A DNA stretch of 64,000 nt, from NCBI GenBank assembly GCA_963995525.1, contig OZ023218.1, positions 51,782,205 through 51,846,204 of the forward strand. Reading direction: 5' to 3'. The notes beneath the pieces were generated by a model, which saw only the letters and a list, made by a program, of their open reading frames with translations, did no database searches and was not told the DNA's origin. Position numbers and translations under genes: made by a program. The stretch comes from Escarpia spicata (lineage: Eukaryota; Annelida; Polychaeta; Sabellida; Siboglinidae). This document shows, one piece after another, positions 13,241 to 28,100 of this stretch (the first letter of the stretch is position 1; every line of letters begins with the position of its first letter).

Positions 13241-16200
13241 AGGTGAGAGTTCTAGAAATGATTTGGAACTGTAGACAACATTTACATCGTTATGGCTACT
13301 ACCACATAATATGACGTAGCCACGAACCTGGTCCATGAGCCCTGTGAAGAGGGAATCCTCCTCACACTTGAAGCCGATGTACAACGGCACGTCCGGTGTC
13401 GTCATAAAGCCTGGACACGAAGACAGAAGTCAGTGTGGACATATGACATCTTGCACACACGAGAACACAGATATGATATATTGCACACACGAGGACACAG
13501 ACGTCCGTGTGGACATATGACATCTTGCACACACGAGGACACAGACGTCCGTGTGGACATATGACATCTTGCACACTCGAGGACACAGACGTCAGTGTGG
13601 ACATATTACATCTTGCACACACGAGGACACAGACGTCCGTGTGGACATATGACATCTTGCACACACGAGGACACAGACGTCAGTGTGGACATATTACATC
13701 TTGCACACACGAGGACACAGACGTCCGTGTGGACATATGACATCTTGCACACACGAGGACACAGACGTCCGTGTGGACATATGACATCTTGCACACACGA
13801 GGACACAGACGTCAGTGTGGACATATGACATCTTGCACACACGAGGACACAGACGTCCGTGTGGACATATGACATCTTGCACACACGAGGACACAGACGT
13901 CCGTGTGGACATATGACATCTTGCACACACGAGGACACAGACGTCAGTGTGGACATATGACATCTTGCACACACGAGAACACAGACGTCCGTGTGGACAT
14001 ATGACATCTTGCACACACGACGACACAGACGTCAGTGTGGACATATGACATCTACATCTTGCACACACGACGACACAGACGTCAGTGTGGACATATGACA
14101 TCTACATCTTGCACACACGACGACACAGACGTCAGTGTGGACATATGACATCTACATCTTGCACACACGACGACACAGACGTCAGTGTGGACATATGACA
14201 TCTACATCTTGCACACACGACGACACAGACGTCAGTGTGGACATATGACATCTACATCTTGCACACACGACGACACAGACGTCAGTGTGGACATATGACA
14301 TCTACATATTGCACACACGAGGACACAGACGTCAGTGTGGACATATGACATCTACATCTTGCACACACGACGACACAGACGTCAGTGTGGACATATGACA
14401 TCTACATCTTGCACACACGACGACACAGACGTCAGTGTGGACATATGACATCTACATCTTGCACACACGAGAACACAGACGTCCGTGTGGACATATGACA
14501 TCTACATCTTGCACACACGAGGACACAGACGTCAGTGTGGACATATGACATCTACATCTTGCACACACGAGGACACAGTCGTCAGTGTGGACATATGACA
14601 TCTACATCTTGCACACACGAGGACACAGACGTCAGTGTGGATATATGACATCTACATCTTGCACACACGACGACACAGACGTCAGTGTGGACATATGACA
14701 TCTACATCTTGCACACACGACGACACAGACGTCAGTGTGGACATATGACATCTACATCTTGCACACACGACGACACAGACGTCAGTGTGGACATATGACA
14801 TCTACATCTTGCACACACGAGAACACAGACGTCCGTGTGGACATATGACATCTACATCTTGCACACACGAGGACACAGACGTCAGTGTGGACATATGACA
14901 TCTACATCTTGCACACACGAGGACACAGTCGTCAGTGTGGACATATGACATCTACATCTTGCACACACGAGGACACAGACGTCAGTGTGGACATATGACA
15001 TCTACATCTTGCACACACGACGACACAGACGTCAGTGTGGACATATGACATCTACATCTTGCACACACGACGACACAGACGTCAGTGTGGACATATGACA
15101 TCTACATCTTGCACACACGACGACACAGACGTCAGTGTGGACATATGACATCTACATCTTGCACACACGAGGACACAGACGTCAGTGTGGACATATGACA
15201 TCTACATCTTGCACACACGACGACACAGACGTCAGTGTGGACATATGACATCTACATCTTGCACACACGACGACACAGACGTCAGTGTGGACATATGACA
15301 TCTACATCTTGCACACACGACGACACAGACGTCAGTGTGGACATATGACATCTACATCTTGCACACACGAGTACCAGAACAACAGCACACTAAGAACTAA
15401 ACCATTATCCTTATTATATGTGTATCACGTAATGTGCTCTTTGAGCTTCTAGTTCCGTCGATAAATATATTCTTCAGTGGAGACTTCCAAAATCACGCTC
15501 ACACAGACTACCGATACAACGTATTCCACAGAATGTATCCATTTTTGAAACTAAATATCCGTGCATTTTGTCGTACTAAGTTACATAAGGTGCATGGTAC
15601 AACATAATATGTGTGATTGCATTTCAATCAAAGTTTGATAATAATAGATCTTAGATATTCTCTCTATGTCTGACTTAGTTGTATGATGTTTATACTTCAA
15701 ACTAAACGTGTTTCAATGTTTGGGAAAACTCACGAGATGTAGTGCTACCGGTAGTCATTCTGTTTTTGTCAGTAGGTGTGTACATGGCGACTTACCTGTG
15801 GCGGCACCGCGCTCCACCAGCACATTGTCGAGGTACAGCGAGAGTCTCTTCCCGTTGTACACCCACACCGCGTGGTGCCACTCGCCCATAGACGCCTAGA
15901 GACAAGACAAAGTTCACAACATAACCATACACACACGTACACACGTACACACGTACACACGTACGTACGCACACACATACTCGTTTATTTATGTAACAAC
16001 ATAAAACACATAATTACAATCAGTGTTGTTACTATTAGTTCCATCTGTTCGTTGAATGTCCTGAATGAGGCCGGTGTAGCGTGACTCTATACCTCGTGCG
16101 GGAATACGTCGAGGTGTTCTAACAACATGCTTGCCAGTGGATAATCGAGTCATAATCGAATATTAACTAGATTCCGAATTTGAAGATCTGCTGTTGATTC

Positions 16201-19200
16201 GGCATGTAAACAATCTGATGCTATAATATATCAGGGTGAGGTAAGGTGAAATATAACTTTACTTTATAGCTATAGTCCTTATAAAAATACTGATTTTATA
16301 CGAGAATATCAACATTTCATATGCATATTTTTGAAATATATAATGTTTTATTTGGAAATAAAATTATTTCCTTGCCCAAAATAAAGATGATTTGGAGTGT
16401 TTAGCCGTGCTGAAAAGCCTCGCTGGCCAAAACCGCCATGGCTGATTGCTTGCGGCTGGCCATGGCGCCCTATGGTTTAACGTGGAGCGAGGTATTGTGA
16501 CACGACAAGATTTCCTGGCACGCAACACCGGCCCCAATACTGGTAGTTGATCGTGTCTTCTTGTTTGTTTCTTTCTGTACATAATTGTAATTATTGCAGA
16601 GGTTATGTCGTATAGTAATCATATGACTTGGTGCTGTTTTATATAATTATCTAAAAGGTATCAGTACACATTAAATGACAGAACTTTTATTAGTGGAACA
16701 TTTAGTTTAATCACATTGTGTTAACTATCCATGCATAGCTTATCAATAGATCAGTCTGACGTAAGTGCACTCACTGCTCACGCGGAGATAATAATGACAT
16801 GAAATCAGAAACACGAAGGTAAGATTGGCATCACAAGCAGGAGAAGTCATTCTTCTTAGGCATGTCATCAAACCTTAAGACTTACCTGTTTTCCCGAACA
16901 TTCTGAACGGCGCCGTGAGCAACGATTGTTGGAACGGCGCAATATAAATGTCACGATTTGATTTGATTTGATGGTTCATCTGGCTTGAATTACATTTTAA
17001 ATTACTTCTAAGTATTACAAATATAAAAGAAAGGGAAACATGAAGAATATCGTCATCTCTATTATTATAATAAAAATGAATCCCCACCTTAACTGTCACC
17101 TGACCAATACAATTCACTGTATTGGTTATACTTTATTCTACCTGCGCTGAATATTAATAAATACAAACGTTGTATATGTCATATTTGTGGAGAATGCTGC
17201 GCTGTTATTATACAAACAGTATTTAGGTATGTTCTGGTGTAATTACTGTTAGTACTGTGAACCAGTTAGTTAAACATATCATTATAAATTATTGGTGTAC
17301 GCTATTCCTTAATGTGCTAAATGGCTGTAAGATAGTTCAGTGCAAGGACGCTGTATCAACGAAGCTCTGTGAACACGCACCGGCGACGGACTGAGCCAGA
17401 CGGATTTGGAATCCTCGGTAGTAACGCCAGCTAAGACGCCAGAGTCGGCACGGGTAGAGATGATGAACGACGCGTTCTGTGCACAGTCGCCATTACTGAG
17501 CAATGTCCCGCGTCCGTCTCCGCCCACCTTCCGCTTGAACCACACCGACATGGAGAACGCATCTATCTCGCTGTTCACGAACCACGTGCGCAGAAACGCC
17601 ACCTGAAAACAATGACAAACGTGACAATGGTGGAATTGTTCACCATGGTGGAATCATTCTAGAAATGTTTTCTGTTCAGTTGGAAATTGTATAAGGTTAG
17701 TTACTGCGATATCGTTGGGTTCTTTGCAGCACATTGAAATAGGTAACTTTTGTGCATTGTAATTAAATATTGGCTGAAAGAGCTATGCATTTTTATAGTA
17801 ACACGATGTTAAATACGTAGTTCGTTTGCTGTGCTACGTAGGTTTTACGTGATTATGACGTCACGCCGACTTCGAGAATATTGTCACAATTGTGTATACT
17901 CTATACAGAGGTGCGAACTAACAGTTGTTCTTCATTTATGGGATAAGCTAACGGTCTACCGATACATGTGTATACCTCGAGATAAGCTCTTCCGTCAAAT
18001 GAAGCCACTTTGCCATGTACTGGATCGTTAACGAGCTTCAACTTCCCTTTGCCGTATTTCGTAGCGATGGCCTTGTTACACGTGACGTCGTTGAAATGGT
18101 AATTAAACGGGAACCAAAGCACCAAATCGTCCTTACAGCTCGTCAGTTTACCTACAGGGCAACATCAAACATAAACATCGCGTCGGTTTACCTACAGGGC
18201 AACATCAAACATAAACATCTCGTCGGTTTACCTACAGGGCAACATCAAACATAAACATCTCGTCGGTTTACCTACAGGGCAACATCAAACATAAACATCT
18301 CGTCGGTTTACCTACAGAGCAACATCAAACATAAACATCTCGTCGGTTTACCTACAGGGCAACATCAAACATAAACAGCTCGTTGGTTTACCTACAGGGC
18401 AACATCAAACATAAACATCTCGTCGGTTTACAATGTCAAACATGTGAATACAATGTTAAACATGTGAATACAATGTCAAACATGTGAATACAATGTCAAA
18501 CATGTGAATACAAAGTCAAACATGTGAATACAATGTCAAACATGTGAATACATTAGTCAATTGAATTATTCACTCTTGACGTTGAGCAAAGGCAAGAAGA
18601 CGTTCGTTTTGTTATTTATAGCATTTGCTGAAAGCGCATGTCAACCAAATGTAAAACTGCCCGTGGCGCAGTCTTTAATATTTCTACTCATATGCCAAGT
18701 CAACAGTCTTGTGTCTAATTGGTGTAATAATGTTGGGCTATTTACATATGTAAATTGTTACAAGTGTCGAATTACCGCCAGGAAATGAGATGTTTCTCGT
18801 CAAGTGACAGATAGAATCCAGAAGTGACGTCAGAGGGACAGAGAGAATCCAGACATGACGTCAGTGGGATAGAGACATTCAGCTTGGAAAAAATGCAACG
18901 GAGAAGGAAAATGGCGGAAAATAGTTTGTGACACAGGGGTTATATTTTAGGACAATTTGAAACACTGGAGTAATTATATATTGGACACGTAGACAACATT
19001 TCATATTGTAACTCGGGATCAGCCAGAGTGGCCGGATAATTAGTGGCAGGAAGTTCGCTGAATTGGTTGTCTTAAATATGGGACCATATCGACCGCATCG
19101 TATAGCAAAGTGTTTGCGATCAAGCCAACCGATGTATGCTGTTATTCCACAAAAGAAACTTATATCCTGAATGTTTTCTTTACAATTTGAACGTTTCGCG

Positions 19201-19920
19201 GGCGCAACTTTCAAATCGCCAACATTGCTTCTGGCTCATTAACTGCAATTTTAAGGGAAGTATATCTATGACCATAGAACACACTGGTCAGCAGTCTGCA
19301 TCCGCTCTCATTGCCCAGCGACGCCTTCGATGGTTCGGTCACCTGAAATGTACGGCACCAAACTACCCTGCATCACTGGTTCCCACCCACATAACGCCGG
19401 CTGGAAACGGCCCCGTGGACGCCACAGCCGACGATTTATCGATTGAGTCTGGACGGCCTAGACATCACGCGTGAGGAGGCCTAGGAGATGGCCATTGACC
19501 GCCCCACCTGGAGGGTGGTGATAAAGGATATGATGTGCCCTCTACGCTGGATATCCGGCAAGAGCACTTAGTCAATAAGTCAGAATCTACAACATATCAA
19601 TATTGTATTGTAGTATATAAGGACTTGTATTTAAGAATTAGAAGGTGATAGCTTCACTTTAAAAAGTTGGGTTTACTCACTGTTGTCCATTTGCACGCAG
19701 CTACACGTTGGATCCGCCTTGAAGATCATTCCCACATTGCACCGCTGCACTTTCTTATGCTTGTAGATGGACCGGAAGTAACGCATGTTGCCTGGCAACG
19801 CCTCGTACGGACACGGTGCTATAATGGACAGTGATTTGTCAGAATTTAGCAATATTGAACAAAGAAACGTAAATGGCATGTGGACAATGAAGCCGTTGGT
19901 TTATCAAAAGTCCAACGTGT

Positions 19921-19989
<69 letters not shown>

Positions 19990-20065
19990 CGTGCGTGCGT
20001 GCGAGCGAGCGAGCGAGCGTGCGAGCGTGCGTGTGTGTTTGTGTGTGTGTACGTGCGTACGTACA

Positions 20066-20133
<68 letters not shown>

Positions 20134-22088
20134 TGTGTATCTGTATGTGTGTTCGTGAGCAAACTTACATTACGTTCACTTCGAAAATGTATAATCGCGC
20201 AAACGGAAAATGCTGCGGTGGTGATGTTTTTCAATGGAGATTCAACATGGTGCATGCCATTGCTGTAGCCGCTCACCGTGTGTTGTCGGCCCGGCAGGTT
20301 TAGTAGCTACTGGCGTCACACTCGTATTGCAGCTAGGAGGCGCATTCGAGACACACGTGTGGATCTTCTGGTTCCAGAAAAGGTCGCCACATGTCATGTG
20401 ATGTCTGCGGTACTTCCGGTTGCGCACTGGTTCGCACAGGTAGAACATGTGACAGTTGGAGAGGTCGGGCAGCCATGTCTGGCCGTTGGTGAAGTCGCAG
20501 CGACGGCAGTCATCTGTGCAAGGGCGCAAGAGCGGCTATTACGTAGTATTCACCGTACGACTACTTTTGTTCGATGAATTTCGCTTTGCTAATTATAATC
20601 GGGCTAGCATGCGTATATACGTGTGCGTGCATACATACCTACGTACGTACATGTGTATGTGGGTATGCTAAGTGTTTCCTCCTATACGTATAGTATCTCT
20701 GGCACCAAACGTTCTGGGGGATTCGTCTACGACCTTTGGAAAAACAATTTACGCCTTTTTTGTTTCAAAATTCCGCACTGGTAAAGGGTCGTACTGGCAG
20801 AGGGTTTATGCCGGGCTTCAGACGATTGTTGTCATCATCAGGTGTATTTACTCACGTAAGCCGCCCTCGACTGATGATTGGACAATTTACGTTACTTGGA
20901 ACAAGTTGTGGAAAAGACGCGTAACGTAGAGAATAATAATTACAAATAACGTAACGTAGAGAACAACAATTATAAATAACGTATCGTAGAGAACAACAAT
21001 TATAAATAACGTAATCATTGTTAAACGACCAGTATGGAAACTTGTGGAAGTTTTCCCCTGCGTCTGTATGTATAGCACCAGCCTTGGATAGGCTCCTGTG
21101 TTAGTATAACATTATAATGAGGGATGCACAGTTATAGAAAGGTGTGCCTTAATACCTTACAGCCAGTAATAGATATAATAGACATACCAGGTGCAAATGT
21201 GGTGGTTGGTTCGTTTGTCGTTGTTGGCATCGTGGTTGTTGTCGTTGGTTCTGTCGTTGTCGTTGGTTCTGTCGTTGTCGTTGGTTCTGTTGTTGACGTT
21301 GGTTCTGTTGTTGACGTTGGTTCTGTTGTTGACGTTGGTTCTGTTGTAGACGTTGGTTCTGTGGTTGACGTTGGTTCTGTGGTTGACGTTGGTTCTGTGG
21401 TTGACGTTGGTTCTGTTGTTGACGTTGGTTCTGTGGTTGACGTTGGTTCTGTTGTTGACGTTGGTTCTGTTGTGGTAGTTGGTTCGGTTGTGGTTGTTGG
21501 TTCTGTTGTTGACGTTGGTTCTGTTGTTGACGTTGGTTCTGTTGTTGACGTTGGTTCTGTTGTAGACGTTGGTTCTGTGGTTGACGTTGGTTCTGTGGTT
21601 GACGTTGGTTCTGTGGTTGACGTTGGTTCTGTGGTTGACGTTGGTTCTGTGGTTGACGTTGGTTCTGTGGTTGACGTTGGTTCTGTTGTTGACGTTGGTT
21701 CTGTGGTTGACGTTGGTTCTGTTGTTGACGTTGGTTCTGTTGTGGTAGTTGGTTCGGTTGTGGTTGTTGGTTCTGTTGTTGACGTTGGTTCGGTTGTGGT
21801 TGTTGGTTCTGTGGTGGTTGTTGTTGGTTCTGTTGTGGTTGTCGTTGGTTTTGTTGTTGTTGTCGTGCACGGAATGAAGCAGGTCCTGTTGCAGGTGACG
21901 TCGAACTCGCTCGAGATCTCGCCCGTCTCGATGACGTAGCGCCGACAGTGCTGCCGGCCGACCTGCGGCCCGTCGGCACCACAAGGGTTGTCGCAAGCCT
22001 CCCACACGCATGCGCCGCACTGCACCTGCATCGCTGCAAACACACAAAAAATCACACCCGTCTCACAATATTTACCACAAAACTGCCT

Positions 22089-22125
<37 letters not shown>

Positions 22126-25100
22126 TCCCTCTCTCTCTCTCTCACTGACTCTCCACAACTTTATATTCTTGCATGAAAGAGGCACACCATACCTAATCGT
22201 CGCGGGCCGGGGGGGGGCTGCACACTACATCAGTAATGTAATCAACTATCCCCCCTGACTTTTCAGGACGGCGATCCTGTCAGGTTTATTGAGACGTTTC
22301 TCATAATAGAGCATTCATCTGTTGCAATTCAGATATATACATATTCACCGCAGTAGTTTCACTTTCATCGACCCCCGAATTTAATGTCAACTTTTTAGCA
22401 TGAGAACTCATCAATATGAAAATAATCTCCAGCGAGATGTTCTTGTGCGTAACCAGTGCTATACCGCCCTCTACCTGTTACTATCATGACTAGGCTTGTT
22501 TTTTGATCGAAATAGCAATGATGTTACTTTTGAATGTTGTGCTCCTGTGAATAAGTGGGTTGTTTAAAGGAATTATGATATAACAATGGACAGGTGTTAA
22601 TGTCATCATGGACAATTTAAACTATAGAAACTGCGAAAGGGGTGTGTTATATTATGCATATTTACCAAGTGACACAGGAAGTGAATTGGAAAGTATGTGT
22701 GACACATGTGTGACACTGGAAATGAGTTGGAAGATATGTGTGACACATGTGTGACACTGGAAATGAGTTGGAAGATATGTGTGACACATATGTGTGACAC
22801 TGGAAGTGAGTTGGAAAATATAAGTGACACTGGAAGTGAATTGGAAGATATGTGTGACACATGTGTGACATTGGAAGTGAGTTGGAAAATATAAGTGACA
22901 CTGGAAGTGAATTGGAAGATATGTGTGACACATGTGTGACATTGGAAGTGAGTTGGAAGATATGTGTGACACATGTGTGACACTGGAAGTGAGTTGGAAG
23001 ATATGTGTGACACATGTGTGACACTGGAAGTGAGTTGGAAGATATGTGTGACACATGTGTAACACTGGAAATGAGTTGGAAGATATGTGTGACACATGTG
23101 TGACACTGGAAGTGAGTTGGAAGATATGTGTGACACACGTGTGACACTGGAAATGAGTTGGAAGATATGTGTGACACACGTATGACACTGGAAATTAGTT
23201 GGAAGATATGTGTGACACATGTGTGACACTGGAAATGAGTTGGAAGATATGTGTGACACATGTGTGACACTGGAAATGAGTTGGAAGATATGTGTGACAC
23301 ATGTGTGACACTGGAAGTGAGTTGGAAGATATAAGTGACACTGGAAGTGAATTGGAAGATATGTGTGACACATGTGTGACATTGGAAGTGAGTTGGAAGA
23401 TATGTGTGACACATGTGTGACACTGGAAGTGAGTTGGAAGATATGTGTGACACATGTGTGACACTGGAAGTGAGTTGGAAGATATGTGTGACACATGTGT
23501 AACACTGGAAATGAGTTGGAAGATATGTGTGACACATGTGTGACACTGGAAGTGAGTTGGAAGATATGTGTGACACACGTGTGACACTGGAAATGAGTTG
23601 GAAGATATGTGTGACACACGTATGACACTGAACTGTTGGAGATTTTTCGCAATGATCTTCCAGATTATATAATTATAGTCGGAGTTTCACTCATCACGTC
23701 GGACATGACATTGGATGTCGGGAAGACGGGGGTGGATGTTGCGTTGTTGTCAACACCCCAATATTTCAGATAAAACTGAACTAGTTCCCCAAGCAGAACT
23801 CGTTTGCCTCAACGGGGGTGCGTACGCATCCATCGCACCCTCGGCTCACGGGCTTGCTTCAGTGAAACCATAAGTGAATTGTAAGGCTTACATGTCTGAC
23901 ACGTCATGTTGATGATATCGTCGGTGAGACTTGGTAGAGTGGTGAAGTCGGTCAGGTTGTACACGAACTCAGGCCGGCTGGCAATGCCATTGATCTCCGC
24001 CAGATCCACGTCACCGACTCCTACGAGGGGCAACAAAATGTGTATGTGTATACCACTGCGTTATACAGTCGGGTGCAATATTAAGCACTATGGTGGTTAT
24101 TTTCGGAAGTACTCATGTTGTTATCGTCAATTATGAATTTTGTCGGTGAAAATTCTCCAGAAATTGAGAGAAAAAATTTTAATCTAATTTTCGTTTTTGA
24201 CATCTGTGAAATTTGACGTCTACATTCCAGTTGCCATCGGTAGCTCAACAGTTGAACTGCGTCAAACTTGATAGTTTGAAACAAAATCTATTTAAATATG
24301 GTTACAGTCGTTGACTCCAGTAAGATCCAAAATGTCAAATAAATTGCATATTTGAATAATAATGTTGACGGAAGGCACTACCCCGTCACGTATTATAACT
24401 ACAAACTGATGATGACGTGTCGTCATTAACACGTCAAGTCATTTGCAATTGTTGGTTTCTTTCAGAGAAAGTAATTTTGCAAGGGTCGTCGTGTAGGCCT
24501 ACAAGCGGCTACATCGAGAGAAACTGGTACGATATGTAACTACCGTAACTCTGGATTGACTCTGTGTACGCTATGTAACTACCGTAACTCTGGAGTGACT
24601 CTGTGTACGCTATGTAACTACCGTAACTCTGGAGTGACTCTGTGTACGCTATGTAACTACCGTAACTCTGGAGTGACTCTGTGTACGCTATGTAACTACC
24701 GTAACTCTGGAGTGACTCTGTGTACGCTATGTAACTACCGTAACTCTGGAGTGACTCTGTGTATGCTGTGCATTTGCATTAAAACGTTTGTGGCACACAC
24801 ATGAACTACAGTAGCATTAGCAATGTCAGTTTTGGAAGAACCAATTTTTATATATGCTGAAAATATGGCGGTCATGCGGGCCAAATTTTCTTGACAGGCC
24901 TGTATCTTGTAGTCGGCTCTTGACAGGCCGACTACAAGATACATATACTTAACACTTTCATCATTCAAGGTTGTCGGCAGCTGATCTCCGTGCCGAGAGT
25001 AATTTTGAACGCTAATCACGACTGCAGATACAAGACAATGGTTGTCTTACCAATAGCGAAGATCTCGATGTCATCATTCCTAGCTGCTACGGCGTTCGGG

Positions 25101-28100
25101 ATGGTGTCGTTGTGGTTGATGTTGGAGAGGCCGTCAGTGAGCAGGATAGCGATCTGCTGCACGTAGGGTCGTCTGTGAGCGTTGAACATCTTGTGCATGG
25201 CGAGAATACCGTCAGCTGTGTTCGTCACGCCAGCCATGTATGGGATATGCCAGATCGACGGCAGCATGTCCGGCTGTATCGTGAAGAACTCGCCTAAGAC
25301 GATGTCCGAGCGATCCATCGTCGAATAGCTGACGACGCCGATACGGGTCTGGTCCTTTGTCACTTTGAGGCCCTGAACGACGTCCATAACGAATTGCTTG
25401 GCGACGTACCAGTTCATGAAGTCGATACTGGCCGAGGAGTCGAGCACGAAGATCAAATCAGCGGTGCAGTTCCCGAGAGCTGCAGCAGAGCCATAGACTG
25501 GAGGTTTCAGACACACAGAACTACAGGACAACACACGCACGACGAACAAAACGGATTGCGAGGGCGTTCGTAAGGTAGACTTGGGTCACGAGTCTCCTCC
25601 GGATGAACACATGCAGACTGACATGGATTCAAGTTACAAGATTGTCTCGGTTCACGACACCGACTCGGATCATAACAGTGCGTCGGATAAGAATAATAAC
25701 CGGAATAACAAGACTGGATTGGATTAGAGCATTAATTCGAATCACATAAATGACTGCGATCAGATAAGCGGATTACAAGACTGACTCGCATCAGAAAACA
25801 GACTCGGATTGAACGATTTCCTCGGATCATTAGACCGCGTCGGATCACAACATGATAACTAATCACAAGACTCACACGTACGGATCACAACATTTACTTG
25901 GGTCACACGACTGATGTGGATTAGAAGACTAATTCAGTCACAATGCTGAGAAGTGTTACATGTGAAGTCTGACCAGGGTTACTCAACCGACGTAGGTCAC
26001 AAGACTGACCGGGATCACAATACTGACTTGGTTGACTAGACTGACCTGGCTCACAACATTGACATGGTTCACAATGTTGACGGGGGTCACAATGCTGACC
26101 TGGTCCACACCATTCGCCTGTTTCACACCACTAACCTGGTTCACAATACTGACCTGGTTCACACCACTGACCTGGTTCACAATACTGACCGGGGTCACAA
26201 TACGGAACTGGTTCACAACACTGACCTGGTTCACTACACTAACCTGGTTCACAACACTGACCTAGTTCACACGACTGTACGTTGCAGCGGATCTCCTGGA
26301 GCTTGTCTCCGGCCTCGTTGGTGCGGCTCCTTGTGCCGTTATTGCAAGGCTTGTCGCACTCAGACCAGTCGTTCACCTCGAACTCGTCTGTTAGAGGAAC
26401 ATACATTGGTTCTACAGACACTGGGTCTACGGACAATGAATCTACAGACATTGGTTCTACAGACACTGGGTCTACGGACAATGAGTCTACAGACACTGGG
26501 TCTACAGACACTGGGTCTACGGACAATGGGTCTACGGACACTGGGTCTACAGACACTGGGTCTACAGACAATGGGTCTACGGAAATTGGTTCTACAGATA
26601 CTGGGTCTACGGACAATGGGTCTACGGACACTGGGTCTACAGACACTGGGTCTACGGACAATGGGTCTACGGACACTTGGACTACAGACACTGGTTCTAC
26701 GGACAATGAGTCTACATACACTGGGTCTACAGACACTGGGTCTACAGACACTGAGTCTATAGACACTGGGTCTTCGGACTCTGAGTCTACAGACACTTGG
26801 TCTACATACACTGGTTCTATAGACACTGGGTCTATGGGCAATGGGTCTACATACACTGGGTCTACGGACACTGGGTCCACAGACACTGGGTCTACAGACA
26901 CTGGGTCTTCGGACTCTGAGTCTACAGACACTTGGTCTACATACACTGGTTCTATAGACACTGGGTCTATGGGCAATGGGTCTACGGACACTGGGTCCAC
27001 AGACACTGGTTCTACAGACACTGGTTCTACAGACACTGGTTCTACGGACAATGAGTCTACGGACACTGAGACTACAGACACCGGGTCCACGGACACTGAG
27101 TCTACAGACACTGAGACTACAGACACTGGGTCCACGGACAATGAGTCTACAGACACTGAGTCTACAGACACTGGGTCTACATACACTGGGTCTACATACA
27201 CTGGGTCTACATACACTGGGTCTACATACACTGGGTCTACATACACTGGGTCTGCGGACACTGGTTCTACAGACACTGGGTCTACGGACACTGGGACTAC
27301 AGACACTGGGTCTACATACAATGGGTCTGCGGACACTGGTTCTACAGACACTGGGTCTACGGACACTGGGACTACAGACACTGGGTCTACATACAATGGG
27401 TCTGCGGACACTGGTTCTACAGACACTGGGTCTACGGACACTGGGACTACAGACACTGGCTCTACGGACACTGAGTCTACATACACTGGGTCTACAGACA
27501 CTTGGTCTACAGACACTGGGTCTACAGACACTGATCTACAGACACTGGTTCTACAGATACTGGTTCTATAGACACTAGGCATACATACACTGGGTCTACA
27601 GACACTGATCTAAAGACACTGGGTCTACAGACACTTGGTCTACATACACTGATCTACAGACTCTGGGTCTACAGACACTAGGCATACAGATACTGGGTCA
27701 TCAGACACTGGGTATAAAGACATTGAGTCTAAAGACACTGGGTATAAAGACACTGGGTCTAAAGACACTGGGTCTACAAATACTGGGTCTACAGACACTG
27801 GGTCTGCAGACACTGGGTCTACAGACAAAGGGTCTACAGACACTGGGTCTACAGACAAAGGGTCTACAGACACTGGGTCTACAGACAAAGGGTCTACAGA
27901 CACTGGGTCTACAGACAAAGGGACTACAACTGGTCTTACAACAGCTGGTTCAACTATCATTCGTTCAAGAAACATTGCTTCTATATGTGTTGAAAGGGTA
28001 AAACGGCCTTCGTGCCTACACAAACCTAGGTGTTAATGTTACAGCGTAGGTACTGAGTAAGTATGCATTACGTATGCATTAGTATGCAGGTTGTTACAGA

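Noticed and set aside
13362..15370. CRISPR-like regular repeats
   Set aside because: Head-to-tail minisatellite without unique spacers, in a eukaryotic intron.
16364..16582. 72-codon minus-strand frame with Arg/Pro/Trp-rich sequence
   Set aside because: No recognisable domain or splice fit; lies in an intron of the matrix-protein gene.
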